The notes beneath the pieces are model-generated. The model did not search any database and had not been told where the DNA came from. It worked only from the letters and a program-made list of their open reading frames with translations. From CAVUCH01 sp963739995 (GTDB taxonomy: Bacteria; Acidobacteriota; Vicinamibacteria; Vicinamibacterales; JAENWD01): a DNA stretch of 64,000 bases. The translations under genes and the position numbers were made by a program. Each line of letters begins with the position of its first letter. The first letter of the stretch is position 1. This document shows positions 1 to 7,635 of the stretch, piece by piece. Location: NCBI GenBank assembly GCA_963739995.1, contig CAVUCH010000015.1, forward strand, positions 1-64,000. Direction: 5' to 3'.

Positions 1-60
1 GATTCGAACCCCGGTCCCGTGGCTGAGAACCACGTGTCCTGACCCCTAGACGATACCGGC
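1..60 (-). tRNA. tRNA-Glu (CTC), 3' part cut by window edge
   Basis: Read on the minus strand, the acceptor 5' arm GCCGGTA begins at 60. The D-arm has the GTCTAGGGGTCAGGACA signature of bacterial tRNA-Glu. The anticodon stem CGTGG/CCACG closes the 7-nt loop TTCTCAG, so the anticodon is CTC (complement of 25-27). The T-arm starts with GGGGTTCGAATC and runs off position 1, so the acceptor 3' strand is not visible. The identity rests on the anticodon position and the Glu-like D-arm. Confidence 0.93.
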
Positions 61-149
61 ACGCCTCAGGAAACAAGAATTTTAACGAACGGCCTCTCCG
101 GTCGTCAACCCGGCGCGCCGCGTGCCCAGATAGTGCCGGCAGCGCCTCC

Positions 150-264
<115 letters not shown>

Positions 265-286
265 GGCGGTCCGCCGCCGTTCCGCT

Positions 287-1768
287 ATGATGTCCCGCAT
301 GAAAATCCTGGCTGGTCTTCTCTTGCTGCTCCTGCTGGCGGCCGGCGGCGCCTGGGTCTACGCGGGGCGCGGCGGGGCGCCGGTGATCGCGATTGAGAAG
401 CCGGGAAAGTTCATGGGGCGACGCGGCGTGCTCGACCTGACGGTGGCCACGCCCCAGGGCGCGCTCAACACGCTGGACGTCACGCTCGAGCAGGGTGGCC
501 GGTCCACTGCGCTCTACTCGACGAGCCAGACGGGCGCGCCGGCGCTGAAGCAGGACGCCCCCGATCGCGTGCGGTTGACCCGGGACATCAGCAACACCGA
601 GGTCCCCGGCCTGAAGAGCGGTGCGGCGACGATTCGGGTCACGGCTGAGCGGACCGCCCTCTTCGGGCTGCGCCATCTCGTGAGCACCGCCACGCACGAG
701 GTGCAGGTGCGCCTCGAGCCGCCGCGGGTCTCCGTCGCATCGATGCACCACTTCGTGAACCATGGCGGTGCGGAGATGGTCGTGTTTCGCGCGACGCCTG
801 CCGGCGTACGGTCAGGCGTTCGCGTCGGCGACGTCACGTATGGCAGCTACCCTCTGGCTGGCGCTGGCGTGAAGGCTGACCCGGCGCTCTCCGCCGCTTT
901 TTTTGCGCTGCTCTACGACCAGGATCTGAACACGCCAATCAGCGTGATAGCGACCGACGATGCGGGAAACCAGGCGACGGCGCCGCTGGACGCGAAGGTG
1001 TTCGCGAAGCGCTTCCGGCGGAGCAAGATCGAAGTCTCCCCGCAGTTCCTGCAGCGGGTCGTGCCGGCGATTCTCGAGAACACCCCGTCGTTCAAGGTGC
1101 CGGACCCGAACGATCTCGTCGGCTCTTTTCTCGCCATCAACCGGGACCTCCGCAAGCAGAACGCCGAGACCATCACCGCCTACGCCCGCAAGTCTGCGCC
1201 GGAGATGCTATGGAAGGGCGCCTTCATGCAGCTCGGGAGCTCACAGGTGGAGGCGCTGTTCGCGGATCATCGCACCTACCTCTACGGAGGCAAGGAAATC
1301 GATCAGCAGGTGCACCTTGGCTTCGACCTCGCCGTCACGGCGGCGGTGCCCGTGCTCGCCGCCAACGACGGGCGCGTGCTGTACGCGGACTACCTCGGCA
1401 TCTACGGCAACTGCGTCATCCTCGATCATGGATATGGCGTGCAGTCGCTCTACGGGCACCTATCCTCCATGGACGTGAAACCGGGCGACATGGTCCAGAA
1501 GGCGCGGCCGATCGGCCGCAGCGGCATGACCGGGCTCGCCGGCGGCGATCACCTGCACTTCACGATGCTCGTCGACGGCCACCCGGTGAACTCGGTCGAA
1601 TGGTGGGATTCGCACTGGATTGAAGACCGTGTGCTGCGCAAGATCCGGGAAGCGGTGCCAGGCGGAGTACCCGCCTCACCGGCCCTGACCCAGGGAGGCT
1701 CCGGCGCGCCCGCCCAGCCGGCGCAAGGGTCGGAGCGGCGGCGCGAGCGCGCACGCGTGGGCCGCTGA
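287..1768 (+). CDS. M23 family metallopeptidase, membrane-anchored
   Basis: Putative peptidoglycan endopeptidase of the LytM/M23 family, acting in the periplasm. A hydrophobic N-terminal segment (residues about 5-25) looks like a signal anchor. The middle 250 residues are not recognised. The zinc-peptidase domain lies in the last third, with HLGFD (HxxxD) near residue 342 and HLHF (HxH) near 421, both metal-binding motifs of active M23 enzymes. A proline/alanine-rich tail with basic residues follows. Candidate starts are ATG at 287, 290 and 299; none has a clear ribosome-binding site, and 299 (MKILAG) places the signal sequence right at the N-terminus. The gene stands alone between the heptamer array and ctaB. 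The family assignment is firm; the exact bond cleaved is not known. Confidence 0.9.
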   Translation: MMSRMKILAGLLLLLLLAAGGAWVYAGRGGAPVIAIEKPGKFMGRRGVLDLTVATPQGALNTLDVTLEQGGRSTALYSTSQTGAPALKQDAPDRVRLTRDISNTEVPGLKSGAATIRVTAERTALFGLRHLVSTATHEVQVRLEPPRVSVASMHHFVNHGGAEMVVFRATPAGVRSGVRVGDVTYGSYPLAGAGVKADPALSAAFFALLYDQDLNTPISVIATDDAGNQATAPLDAKVFAKRFRRSKIEVSPQFLQRVVPAILENTPSFKVPDPNDLVGSFLAINRDLRKQNAETITAYARKSAPEMLWKGAFMQLGSSQVEALFADHRTYLYGGKEIDQQVHLGFDLAVTAAVPVLAANDGRVLYADYLGIYGNCVILDHGYGVQSLYGHLSSMDVKPGDMVQKARPIGRSGMTGLAGGDHLHFTMLVDGHPVNSVEWWDSHWIEDRVLRKIREAVPGGVPASPALTQGGSGAPAQPAQGSERRRERARVGR

Positions 1769-1822
1769 GGAGGCGGGCGGGGCCCGGTACAACCGCCGGC
1801 CAGAGGCGACGAGCGGGGAGGG

Positions 1823-1828
1823 TATAAT
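1823..1828 (+). promoter_or_regulatory. possible -10 box upstream of ctaB
   Basis: A perfect TATAAT lies 80 bp before the ctaB start, in a GC-rich gap where such a string is rare by chance. No good -35 box is seen 16-18 bp upstream, so the call is tentative. Confidence 0.3.
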
Positions 1829-1907
1829 CCGGAGACGGCACCAGCCGTCCGGTTCGAGCACCCGCGTAATCGATGTCCCAACCCATTCGATTGCCACAGC
1901 GCACCTC

Positions 1908-2816
1908 ATGAAGGCCGCACCGGTAGAGGGCAGCGCTCCGGTCGCGGTGCCCGACACGCGACGCGGCGCCTACGTCGACTTCATCGCGCTCACCAAGCCG
2001 CGGGTGAACTTCCTCGTCCTGATCACGACGTTCATCGGGTTTCACCTCGGCACGTTCGGACCAATCGACATGCTCCTGCTGGTCCATACGGTGATGGGGA
2101 CGGCGTTCGTCGCCGGAGGCGCGGCGGCCCTCAACCAGGTGCTCGAGCGTGACAGCGATCGTCTGATGCGCCGTACACAGGCCCGCCCACTGCCGGCGGG
2201 GCGGCTCGGAACGAGCGAGGCGGGACCGTTCGCCCTGGCGCTGGCGGTGATCGGCCTGGTGCAGCTCGCGCTCGGCACCAATCTCGTGGCGGCGATGGTG
2301 GCCTTCGCCACCATCGCCAGCTACGCGCTGATCTACACGCCCCTCAAGCGACGCACATCGCTTGCCACGGTGATTGGCGCTGTCCCCGGCGCGATGCCCC
2401 CGATGATTGGCTGGGCCGCGGCTACTGGGAGCCTGTCGATCGAAGCCTGGGTGCTGTTCGCAATTGTGTTCGTCTGGCAGATGCCGCACGTGCTGGCGAT
2501 CTCGTGGATGTACCGCGAGGATTACGAGCGGGCTGGTATCCGCGTGCTGCCCGTCGAGGAACCGGATGGTGCAAGCACGTCGCGCCAGACGGTCAGCTAC
2601 GCGGCTGTGCTCATCCCCGTGACGCTGCTGCCCACGGCGGTTGGTCTGGCGGGCGGTCGCTACCTCGCCGGTGCGCTGGTCCTCGGCATGGCTCTCCTCG
2701 CGCTCGCGATCACCTTTGCACGGGAGCGCACTTCGGCACACGCGCGGCGCCTGTTCATCGCGTCGCTGCTCTACCTTCCCGTGCTGTGGGTGCTGATGCT
2801 TGCCGACCGCACCTGA
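1908..2816 (+). CDS. ctaB: protoheme IX farnesyltransferase (heme O synthase)
   Basis: Converts heme B and farnesyl diphosphate to heme O for heme-copper oxidases. The 302-residue length fits the UbiA-type CtaB/CyoE family, with about eight or nine hydrophobic segments. The first Asp-rich motif NQVLERDSDRLMRRT (about residues 76-90), followed by ARPLPAG, is the prenyl-diphosphate/Mg2+ site typical of CtaB, and TPLKRRT (about 145-151) is the conserved loop after it. The 3' end overlaps the next gene by 17 nt, suggesting translational coupling with the ABC exporter and the CtaM-like gene. The set looks like a cytochrome c oxidase assembly cluster, although no oxidase subunit gene lies in the window. 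Confidence 0.95.
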   Translation: MKAAPVEGSAPVAVPDTRRGAYVDFIALTKPRVNFLVLITTFIGFHLGTFGPIDMLLLVHTVMGTAFVAGGAAALNQVLERDSDRLMRRTQARPLPAGRLGTSEAGPFALALAVIGLVQLALGTNLVAAMVAFATIASYALIYTPLKRRTSLATVIGAVPGAMPPMIGWAAATGSLSIEAWVLFAIVFVWQMPHVLAISWMYREDYERAGIRVLPVEEPDGASTSRQTVSYAAVLIPVTLLPTAVGLAGGRYLAGALVLGMALLALAITFARERTSAHARRLFIASLLYLPVLWVLMLADRT

Positions 2817-3768
2817 GACTGGCACACCCATCAGGACGCTCGCGCCGCAGACCGGCCCGGCGCTCGAGATCGCGCACGTCAGCCACGCGTACGGGGATCG
2901 GATGGCGCTCGACGACGTGAGCCTCTCGGTGGGCCCCCGAGAGATGTTCGCGCTGCTCGGGCCGAACGGCGGCGGCAAGACGACGCTGTTCCGAATCATC
3001 GCAACCCTGATGCATCCGGCGGCGGGCAGCGTCCGCGTGTTCGGCGCCGATGTGAGGGCCGACGGGGCGGCCGTCCGGCGCCTGCTCGGCGTTGTCTTCC
3101 AGACGCCCGCGCTGGACAAGCGCCTCACCATCCGGGAAAACCTCCGCTACCACGGGCATCTGTACGGATTGCGGGGACGCCCACTTCGCGACCGGATCGA
3201 CGCGGCACTCGCCCGCGTGCGGCTCTCCGAGCGCGGCGAGGACCGCGTGCTCGCGCTGTCGGGTGGGCTCGCCCGCCGCGCCGAAATCGCGAAGGCGCTG
3301 CTGCCCGCACCCCGGCTTCTGCTGCTCGACGAGCCCACGACGGGGCTCGATCCCGGCGTGCGCGCGGATCTCTGGCGCGATCTGCGCGGGCTGCGGGAGG
3401 CGCAGGGCACCACCATCGTGCTGACGACCCACCTGATGGACGAAGCCGAGGCGTGCGACCGCGTGGCCATCCTCGACAGTGGTCGCGTGGTGGTCTCGGG
3501 TCGCCCTGGCGATCTCACGTCCGCGCTCGGCGGCGACATTCTCACGATCGACACCGATCGGCCGGACGCGCTGGCGGCCGGTCTCCGAGAGCGACTCGCG
3601 TTGCCGGCGGCGGTCGTGGACGGTGTCGTGCGCATCGAACGCGATCGCGCGCACGAGTTCATCGGCCAGGTGATCGACACGTTTCCCGGCGAGGTGCGGT
3701 CCGTGCGTTTCAGCCGCCCGACGCTGCACGACGTGTTCGTGCACCACACCGGGCACCGGTTCGACTGA
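2800..3768 (+). CDS. ABC transporter ATP-binding protein (DrrA/CcmA type)
   Basis: ATPase subunit of an ABC-2 type exporter. It carries Walker A GPNGGGKTT (about residue 54), signature LSGGLARR (about 152), Walker B LLLLDEPTTGLDP (about 172) and the H-loop TTHLMDEAE. At 322 residues it has the C-terminal extension usual for DrrA/NatA-like ATPases. The chosen start is a TTG inside ctaB; no ATG lies between it and the nucleotide-binding fold, so the true start could be slightly downstream. It overlaps the permease gene by one base (TGATG). In Firmicutes and acidobacteria such pairs sit next to ctaB; the substrate is unknown, and a role in oxidase assembly is inferred from position only. Confidence 0.93.
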   Translation: MPTAPETGTPIRTLAPQTGPALEIAHVSHAYGDRMALDDVSLSVGPREMFALLGPNGGGKTTLFRIIATLMHPAAGSVRVFGADVRADGAAVRRLLGVVFQTPALDKRLTIRENLRYHGHLYGLRGRPLRDRIDAALARVRLSERGEDRVLALSGGLARRAEIAKALLPAPRLLLLDEPTTGLDPGVRADLWRDLRGLREAQGTTIVLTTHLMDEAEACDRVAILDSGRVVVSGRPGDLTSALGGDILTIDTDRPDALAAGLRERLALPAAVVDGVVRIERDRAHEFIGQVIDTFPGEVRSVRFSRPTLHDVFVHHTGHRFD

Positions 3769-4535
3769 TGCTGCTTGCCGCCGGCACCCTGTGGACGCGG
3801 GAAATCGTGCGGTTCTACCGGCAGCCGAGCCGGATTGTGGGCGCACTCGGCTCGCCGCTGTTGTTCTGGGTCCTGATCGGCTCCGGCCTCGGACGTTCGT
3901 TCAAGGCCGAAGGCTCCCTGCAAGGCGGATATCTCGAGTACTTCTACCCGGGCACGCTCGCGCTGATCGTGCTGTTCACAGCGATCTTCTCCACGATTTC
4001 GGTGATTGAAGATCGGCAGGAGGGATTCCTGCAAGGGGTGCTCGTTGCTCCCGTGCCGCGCGTGGCCATCGTGCTCGGCAAGATCCTGGGCAGCGCCACG
4101 CTAGCCCTCATGCAGGCGGCCCTGTTCCTCCTGCTCGCGCCGCTCACGTACGGCGGGCTAGGCGCCTCCACGATCGCGGCGTTGCTTGCGATCCTGGCGG
4201 TGATCGCGTTCGGCCTCTCGGGGCTCGGTTTCCTGATCGCCTGGCGGCTCGATTCGACCCAGGGGTTCCACGCGATCATGAACCTGTTCCTGGTGCCGAT
4301 GTGGATGCTGTCCGGGGCGTTGTTCCCGGCCAGCGGCGCCACGGGGTGGATCCAGTCGTTGATGTGGATCAACCCGCTCACGTATGGCGTGTCAGCCTTG
4401 AGGAGCACGATCTACGGCAACGTGGCTCCAGGTGAGCCATCTACGAGTGTGAGCCTCATCGTGATTTGCGCCTTCGGCGCCGCCGTGCTCGCGGCGGGCG
4501 CCTGGCAGGTGCACCAGGACCGGGCCACACGGTGA
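3768..4535 (+). CDS. ABC-2 type transporter permease
   Basis: Membrane partner of the preceding ATPase, 255 residues with six predicted membrane segments. The ATG at 3768 overlaps the TGA of the ATPase gene; the open frame continues further upstream, but that part is the shadow of the ATPase gene. Features of the ABC-2 fold are the amphipathic N-terminal REIVRFYRQPSR, the PG element YFYPGTLALIVLF, the cytoplasmic loop VIEDRQEGFLQGVLVAPV and the C-terminal NPLTYGVSALR, as in DrrB/NodJ-like permeases. The substrate is unknown. Confidence 0.92.
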   Translation: MLLAAGTLWTREIVRFYRQPSRIVGALGSPLLFWVLIGSGLGRSFKAEGSLQGGYLEYFYPGTLALIVLFTAIFSTISVIEDRQEGFLQGVLVAPVPRVAIVLGKILGSATLALMQAALFLLLAPLTYGGLGASTIAALLAILAVIAFGLSGLGFLIAWRLDSTQGFHAIMNLFLVPMWMLSGALFPASGATGWIQSLMWINPLTYGVSALRSTIYGNVAPGEPSTSVSLIVICAFGAAVLAAGAWQVHQDRATR

Positions 4536-4551
4536 GACGGAGGCCATCACG

Positions 4552-4965
4552 GTGAGCGTGTCGGACCTGCCCGCGCTGAACGCGGGTCTGAACGCGACCG
4601 CCGGCGTACTGCTGCTCGCCGGATGGCTGATGATCCGACGGGGGCGGATCACCGCGCATCGGCGCTGCATGCTGGCGGCGTTCGCCGCATCGTCGCTGTT
4701 CCTGGTGTCGTACGTCGTGTACCACGCACAGGCCGGCTCGCGGCCATTCACCGGGTACGGCCCCGTGCGCGCCGTCTACTTCACGATTCTCATCTCGCAC
4801 GTGCTGCTCGCGGCGGCAATCGTGCCACTTGCACTCGTCACGCTGGCGCGGGCGCTGAGCGGCGATTTCGCGCGGCATCGGCGGATCGCGCGATGGACGT
4901 TTCCGGTGTGGATGTACGTGTCGGTGACCGGGGTCGTGATCTACTGGATGCTCTACCACTCCTGA
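4552..4965 (+). CDS. DUF420 family protein, CtaM-like oxidase assembly factor
   Basis: Small integral membrane protein (137 residues, four hydrophobic segments) of the DUF420 family, to which the Staphylococcus/Bacillus heme-copper oxidase factor CtaM belongs. Conserved features are RRGRITAHRRCM near residue 30, the SYVVYH and FTILISHVLLA histidines in membrane segments, and HRRIARWTFPVWMYVSVTG near the C-terminus. Start is GTG at 4552. It closes the ctaB-ABC-ABC cluster, 16 bp after the permease, which supports a role in maturing an aa3-type oxidase. The family is clear; the function is by homology and context. Confidence 0.88.
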   Translation: MSVSDLPALNAGLNATAGVLLLAGWLMIRRGRITAHRRCMLAAFAASSLFLVSYVVYHAQAGSRPFTGYGPVRAVYFTILISHVLLAAAIVPLALVTLARALSGDFARHRRIARWTFPVWMYVSVTGVVIYWMLYHS

Positions 4966-4982
4966 CGGGACGCCGGGGCGCT

Positions 4983-5142
4983 GGGCGGTGGGCGGTAGGC
5001 GGTAGGCGGTGGGCGGTAGGCGGTGGGCGGTAGGCGGTGGGCGGTGGGCGGTAGGCGGTGGGCGGTGGGCGGTAGGCGGTGGGCGGTGGGCGGTAGGCGG
5101 TGGGCGGTGGGCGGTAGGCGGTAGGCGGTAGGCGGTAGGCGG
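4983..5142. repeat. heptanucleotide array (GGCGGTG/GGCGGTA)
   Basis: About 22 tandem units of GGCGGTG or GGCGGTA lie between the convergent CtaM-like gene and the NamZ fusion gene. The G and A variants are not strictly alternating, and the last unit decays into GGCGGGGGCGG. This is the longest of the arrays in the window. Confidence 0.93.
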
Positions 5143-5189
5143 GGGCGGAAACTCCGGGGCCGCGTAGCCTGGAGCCTTGGAGCCGCACC

Positions 5190-7607
5190 CTACGGCGATG
5201 CGCCGTAGAGCAGATACCTGGCGCGGAGCTCCCGCCACCGGGCCTCGGCGACTGCCCACGCGGCGCTGACGGCGGCGGGATCACTGCCGCTTTTCACCGC
5301 CTCGAGCTGCTCGCGCGAACCGTATAGCTTCCACGTCTCCGCGGTATCCAGCTTCGGTCCGTGCAGGCGCGCGATCGCGGCAATCAGCTCCAGCCCGACA
5401 CGCACAGGGCGAATGGCGTCGCGGTCGGTGACGATCAGGAACACGCCGCGGCACAGTTCGCCGGCATACTTGCTCGAGGAGGGCGTGAAGGCCGTGGGAT
5501 ACACCCGCACGCCTGGAAGGCGGCGCGCGTTCAGCGCCTCCGCAAGCCGCGGGCCGTCGATCCACGGCGCACCCACCTGCTCGAAGGGCGTATCGGTGCC
5601 CCGGCCCACCGACAGGTTTGCCCACTCGATGGCCCCGAGGCCCGGGTACAGGGTCGCCTCGTTCAGGTTCCGCATGTTCGGGGACGGGTTCACCCATTCC
5701 ATCCCGGTCGCGTCGAACCACTGATCGCGGGACCAGTTCTTCATGGGCACGACGGTCAGTGTCGCGCCAATCTTGTTTTCCGCATTGAACAGGCGGGCCA
5801 GCTCACCGAGCGTCATGCCGTGACGAACCGGCATCGGGAAGTAGGCCGTGAATCCTGCGGCGGCCTCGTCGTGCGCCGGCCCCTCCACGTCGAAGCCGTT
5901 GACGGGATTGGGTCGATCGAGCACCACCACCGCCATGCTCCGTTTGGCCGCTTCCTCCATCACGTACGCCATCGTCGCGATGTAGGTATAGAACCGGACG
6001 CCGACGTCCTGCAGGTCGATCACCATCGTGTCGACACCATCGAGCATCCCGGCCGTGGGCCGGCGGGTGCTGCCGTACAGCGAATGAATCGGCAGCCCCG
6101 TCTTCTCATCGCGCGATGAGGGAACCGCGGCATCGACGATGCCTCGGATGCCGTGCTCGGGGCTGAAGAGCGACACGAGCGTGACCCCGGGGGCGGCCCG
6201 CAGCACGTCGATCGTGCTGCGGCCGTCGCGCGAGCGGCCCGTATGGTTGGTGACGAGGCCCACACGCTTGCCGCGCAGGATGGCGAATTGATCGGCCGCG
6301 AGCACGTCGATCCCGTTCAGCACTGGCGCCGCCATTCTGACCGGCGGCGCCGCCGCCGGAGCTGCGCCGAAGTCGACGCCGACCAGGCGCATGTCACGCG
6401 GCGGGGCGGCCTCAGCGAGCGCCGCGGCCACGATGGTGGCAACGCGTCCGCGCAAGGCCACGACATCGCCCTTGCCGTCTGGGTGCACGCGATTCGCAAG
6501 GAACACGACGAACATGCGCGTGGTCGGATCGATCCACAGCGACGGCCCGGTCCACCCGGTGTGCCCGAAGGAGCCGATCGGGAAGAGCGCACCCCGGTTC
6601 ACCGCGTAGCGCGAGTCGATGTCCCACCCGAGGCCGCGCACCTGGCCCAGCGCCGGGGGCGTGGCGGGCCTGGTCATCAGCGCAACGGTGAGCGGGGAGA
6701 GCACGCGCACGCCGTCCAGCGTGCCACCCCTCAGCAGCATGCGGCAGAAGCGCGACAGGTCGGCGGCCGTGCTGAACAGGCCGGCATGGCCGGCCACGCC
6801 GCCCATGCGTCTCGCCGTCGGATCGTGCACGACCCCGCGCAGCATCAGCTCCGGCGGCCCGCCGCACGGCCAGGCCAGCGGCGCACACGATTCAGTGGGC
6901 GCGATCCTCGGACGCAGGGCCGCCGCAGGCAGGAACGTCGTCTCACGCATGCCGAGCGGCTCGAAGATGTGCGTCCGCGCAAAAGCGTCGAGGCCCTGCC
7001 CGCTGATGCGCGCAACCAGTTCCCCGAGCAGGAAGAAGTTGATGTCGCTGTAGATGAACCGGGCGCCCGGTGCGGCGACGGGCACCTCCTCGGCGGCGAG
7101 CCGGATCGCCGCTTCGGGGCCCTTGAACTCCAGCGCCAGGTCGAGGTCCCCGCGCAATCCGGAGACGTGCGTCAGCAGGTGTCGAATGGTGATGCGCTGT
7201 TTGCCGTACTGGCCGAACTCCGGGATGTAGGTCGCGACGGCCTCGTCGAGCCCGATGCGACCCTGTTCGAGCAGCATCATCACCGACGTCGTCGTCACGA
7301 CGACCTTGGTGAGCGAGGCCACGTCGAAGATGGTGTCAGTCGTCATCACCTCCGGCGACGGGACGAGGGCGCGGCGACCGAACGCCTTCTGAAACAGGAT
7401 GCGGTCTGGCCCGCCGACGAGCACAACCGCACCGGGCAGCCGCTCCTCGGCCATCGCGCCCGCAATGAGCGGCTCGAGGCGCGACAAGCGCTGCACCGCA
7501 CTTTCGGTCGCGCGCGGCCGACTGGTACGAACCTGGGCCGGCACCGAAATTGCCGCCAGCAACGCAAGGGCCCCGGCGATGCCGAGAGATCTCGTCAGGA
7601 TCAGCAT
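5190..7607 (-). CDS. serine beta-lactamase-like domain fused to NamZ (DUF1343)
   Basis: Exported two-domain cell-wall protein of about 805 residues. After a signal peptide (LGIAGALALLAAISVPAQ) comes a class C beta-lactamase/esterase domain with catalytic SLTK (SxxK, near residue 100), YSDIN (YxN) and HTGWTG motifs. The C-terminal half is DUF1343, the NamZ fold of exo-beta-N-acetylmuramidases, with GLVTNHTGRSRDG, SLFSPEHGIRG, VIDLQDVGVRFYTYI and DRPNPVNG. NamZ removes terminal MurNAc from peptidoglycan fragments, and the lactamase-like domain may act on peptide or ester bonds of the same material. Start ATG 7607 is preferred; GTG 7613 is possible. Stop is TAG or nearby TGA-free frame end at 5190. 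It stands alone; the fold assignments are firm, the joint role is inferred. Confidence 0.93.
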   Translation of the reverse strand: MLILTRSLGIAGALALLAAISVPAQVRTSRPRATESAVQRLSRLEPLIAGAMAEERLPGAVVLVGGPDRILFQKAFGRRALVPSPEVMTTDTIFDVASLTKVVVTTTSVMMLLEQGRIGLDEAVATYIPEFGQYGKQRITIRHLLTHVSGLRGDLDLALEFKGPEAAIRLAAEEVPVAAPGARFIYSDINFFLLGELVARISGQGLDAFARTHIFEPLGMRETTFLPAAALRPRIAPTESCAPLAWPCGGPPELMLRGVVHDPTARRMGGVAGHAGLFSTAADLSRFCRMLLRGGTLDGVRVLSPLTVALMTRPATPPALGQVRGLGWDIDSRYAVNRGALFPIGSFGHTGWTGPSLWIDPTTRMFVVFLANRVHPDGKGDVVALRGRVATIVAAALAEAAPPRDMRLVGVDFGAAPAAAPPVRMAAPVLNGIDVLAADQFAILRGKRVGLVTNHTGRSRDGRSTIDVLRAAPGVTLVSLFSPEHGIRGIVDAAVPSSRDEKTGLPIHSLYGSTRRPTAGMLDGVDTMVIDLQDVGVRFYTYIATMAYVMEEAAKRSMAVVVLDRPNPVNGFDVEGPAHDEAAAGFTAYFPMPVRHGMTLGELARLFNAENKIGATLTVVPMKNWSRDQWFDATGMEWVNPSPNMRNLNEATLYPGLGAIEWANLSVGRGTDTPFEQVGAPWIDGPRLAEALNARRLPGVRVYPTAFTPSSSKYAGELCRGVFLIVTDRDAIRPVRVGLELIAAIARLHGPKLDTAETWKLYGSREQLEAVKSGSDPAAVSAAWAVAEARWRELRARYLLYGASP

Positions 7608-7635
7608 GTGCACAGGTGAAGGTGCGGCACCGGAC

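Noticed and set aside
4838..5284. Repetitive Pro/Thr/Ala/Tyr-rich open frames across the heptamer arrays
   Set aside because: Seven-base repeats are open in several frames by nature; there is no coding context.
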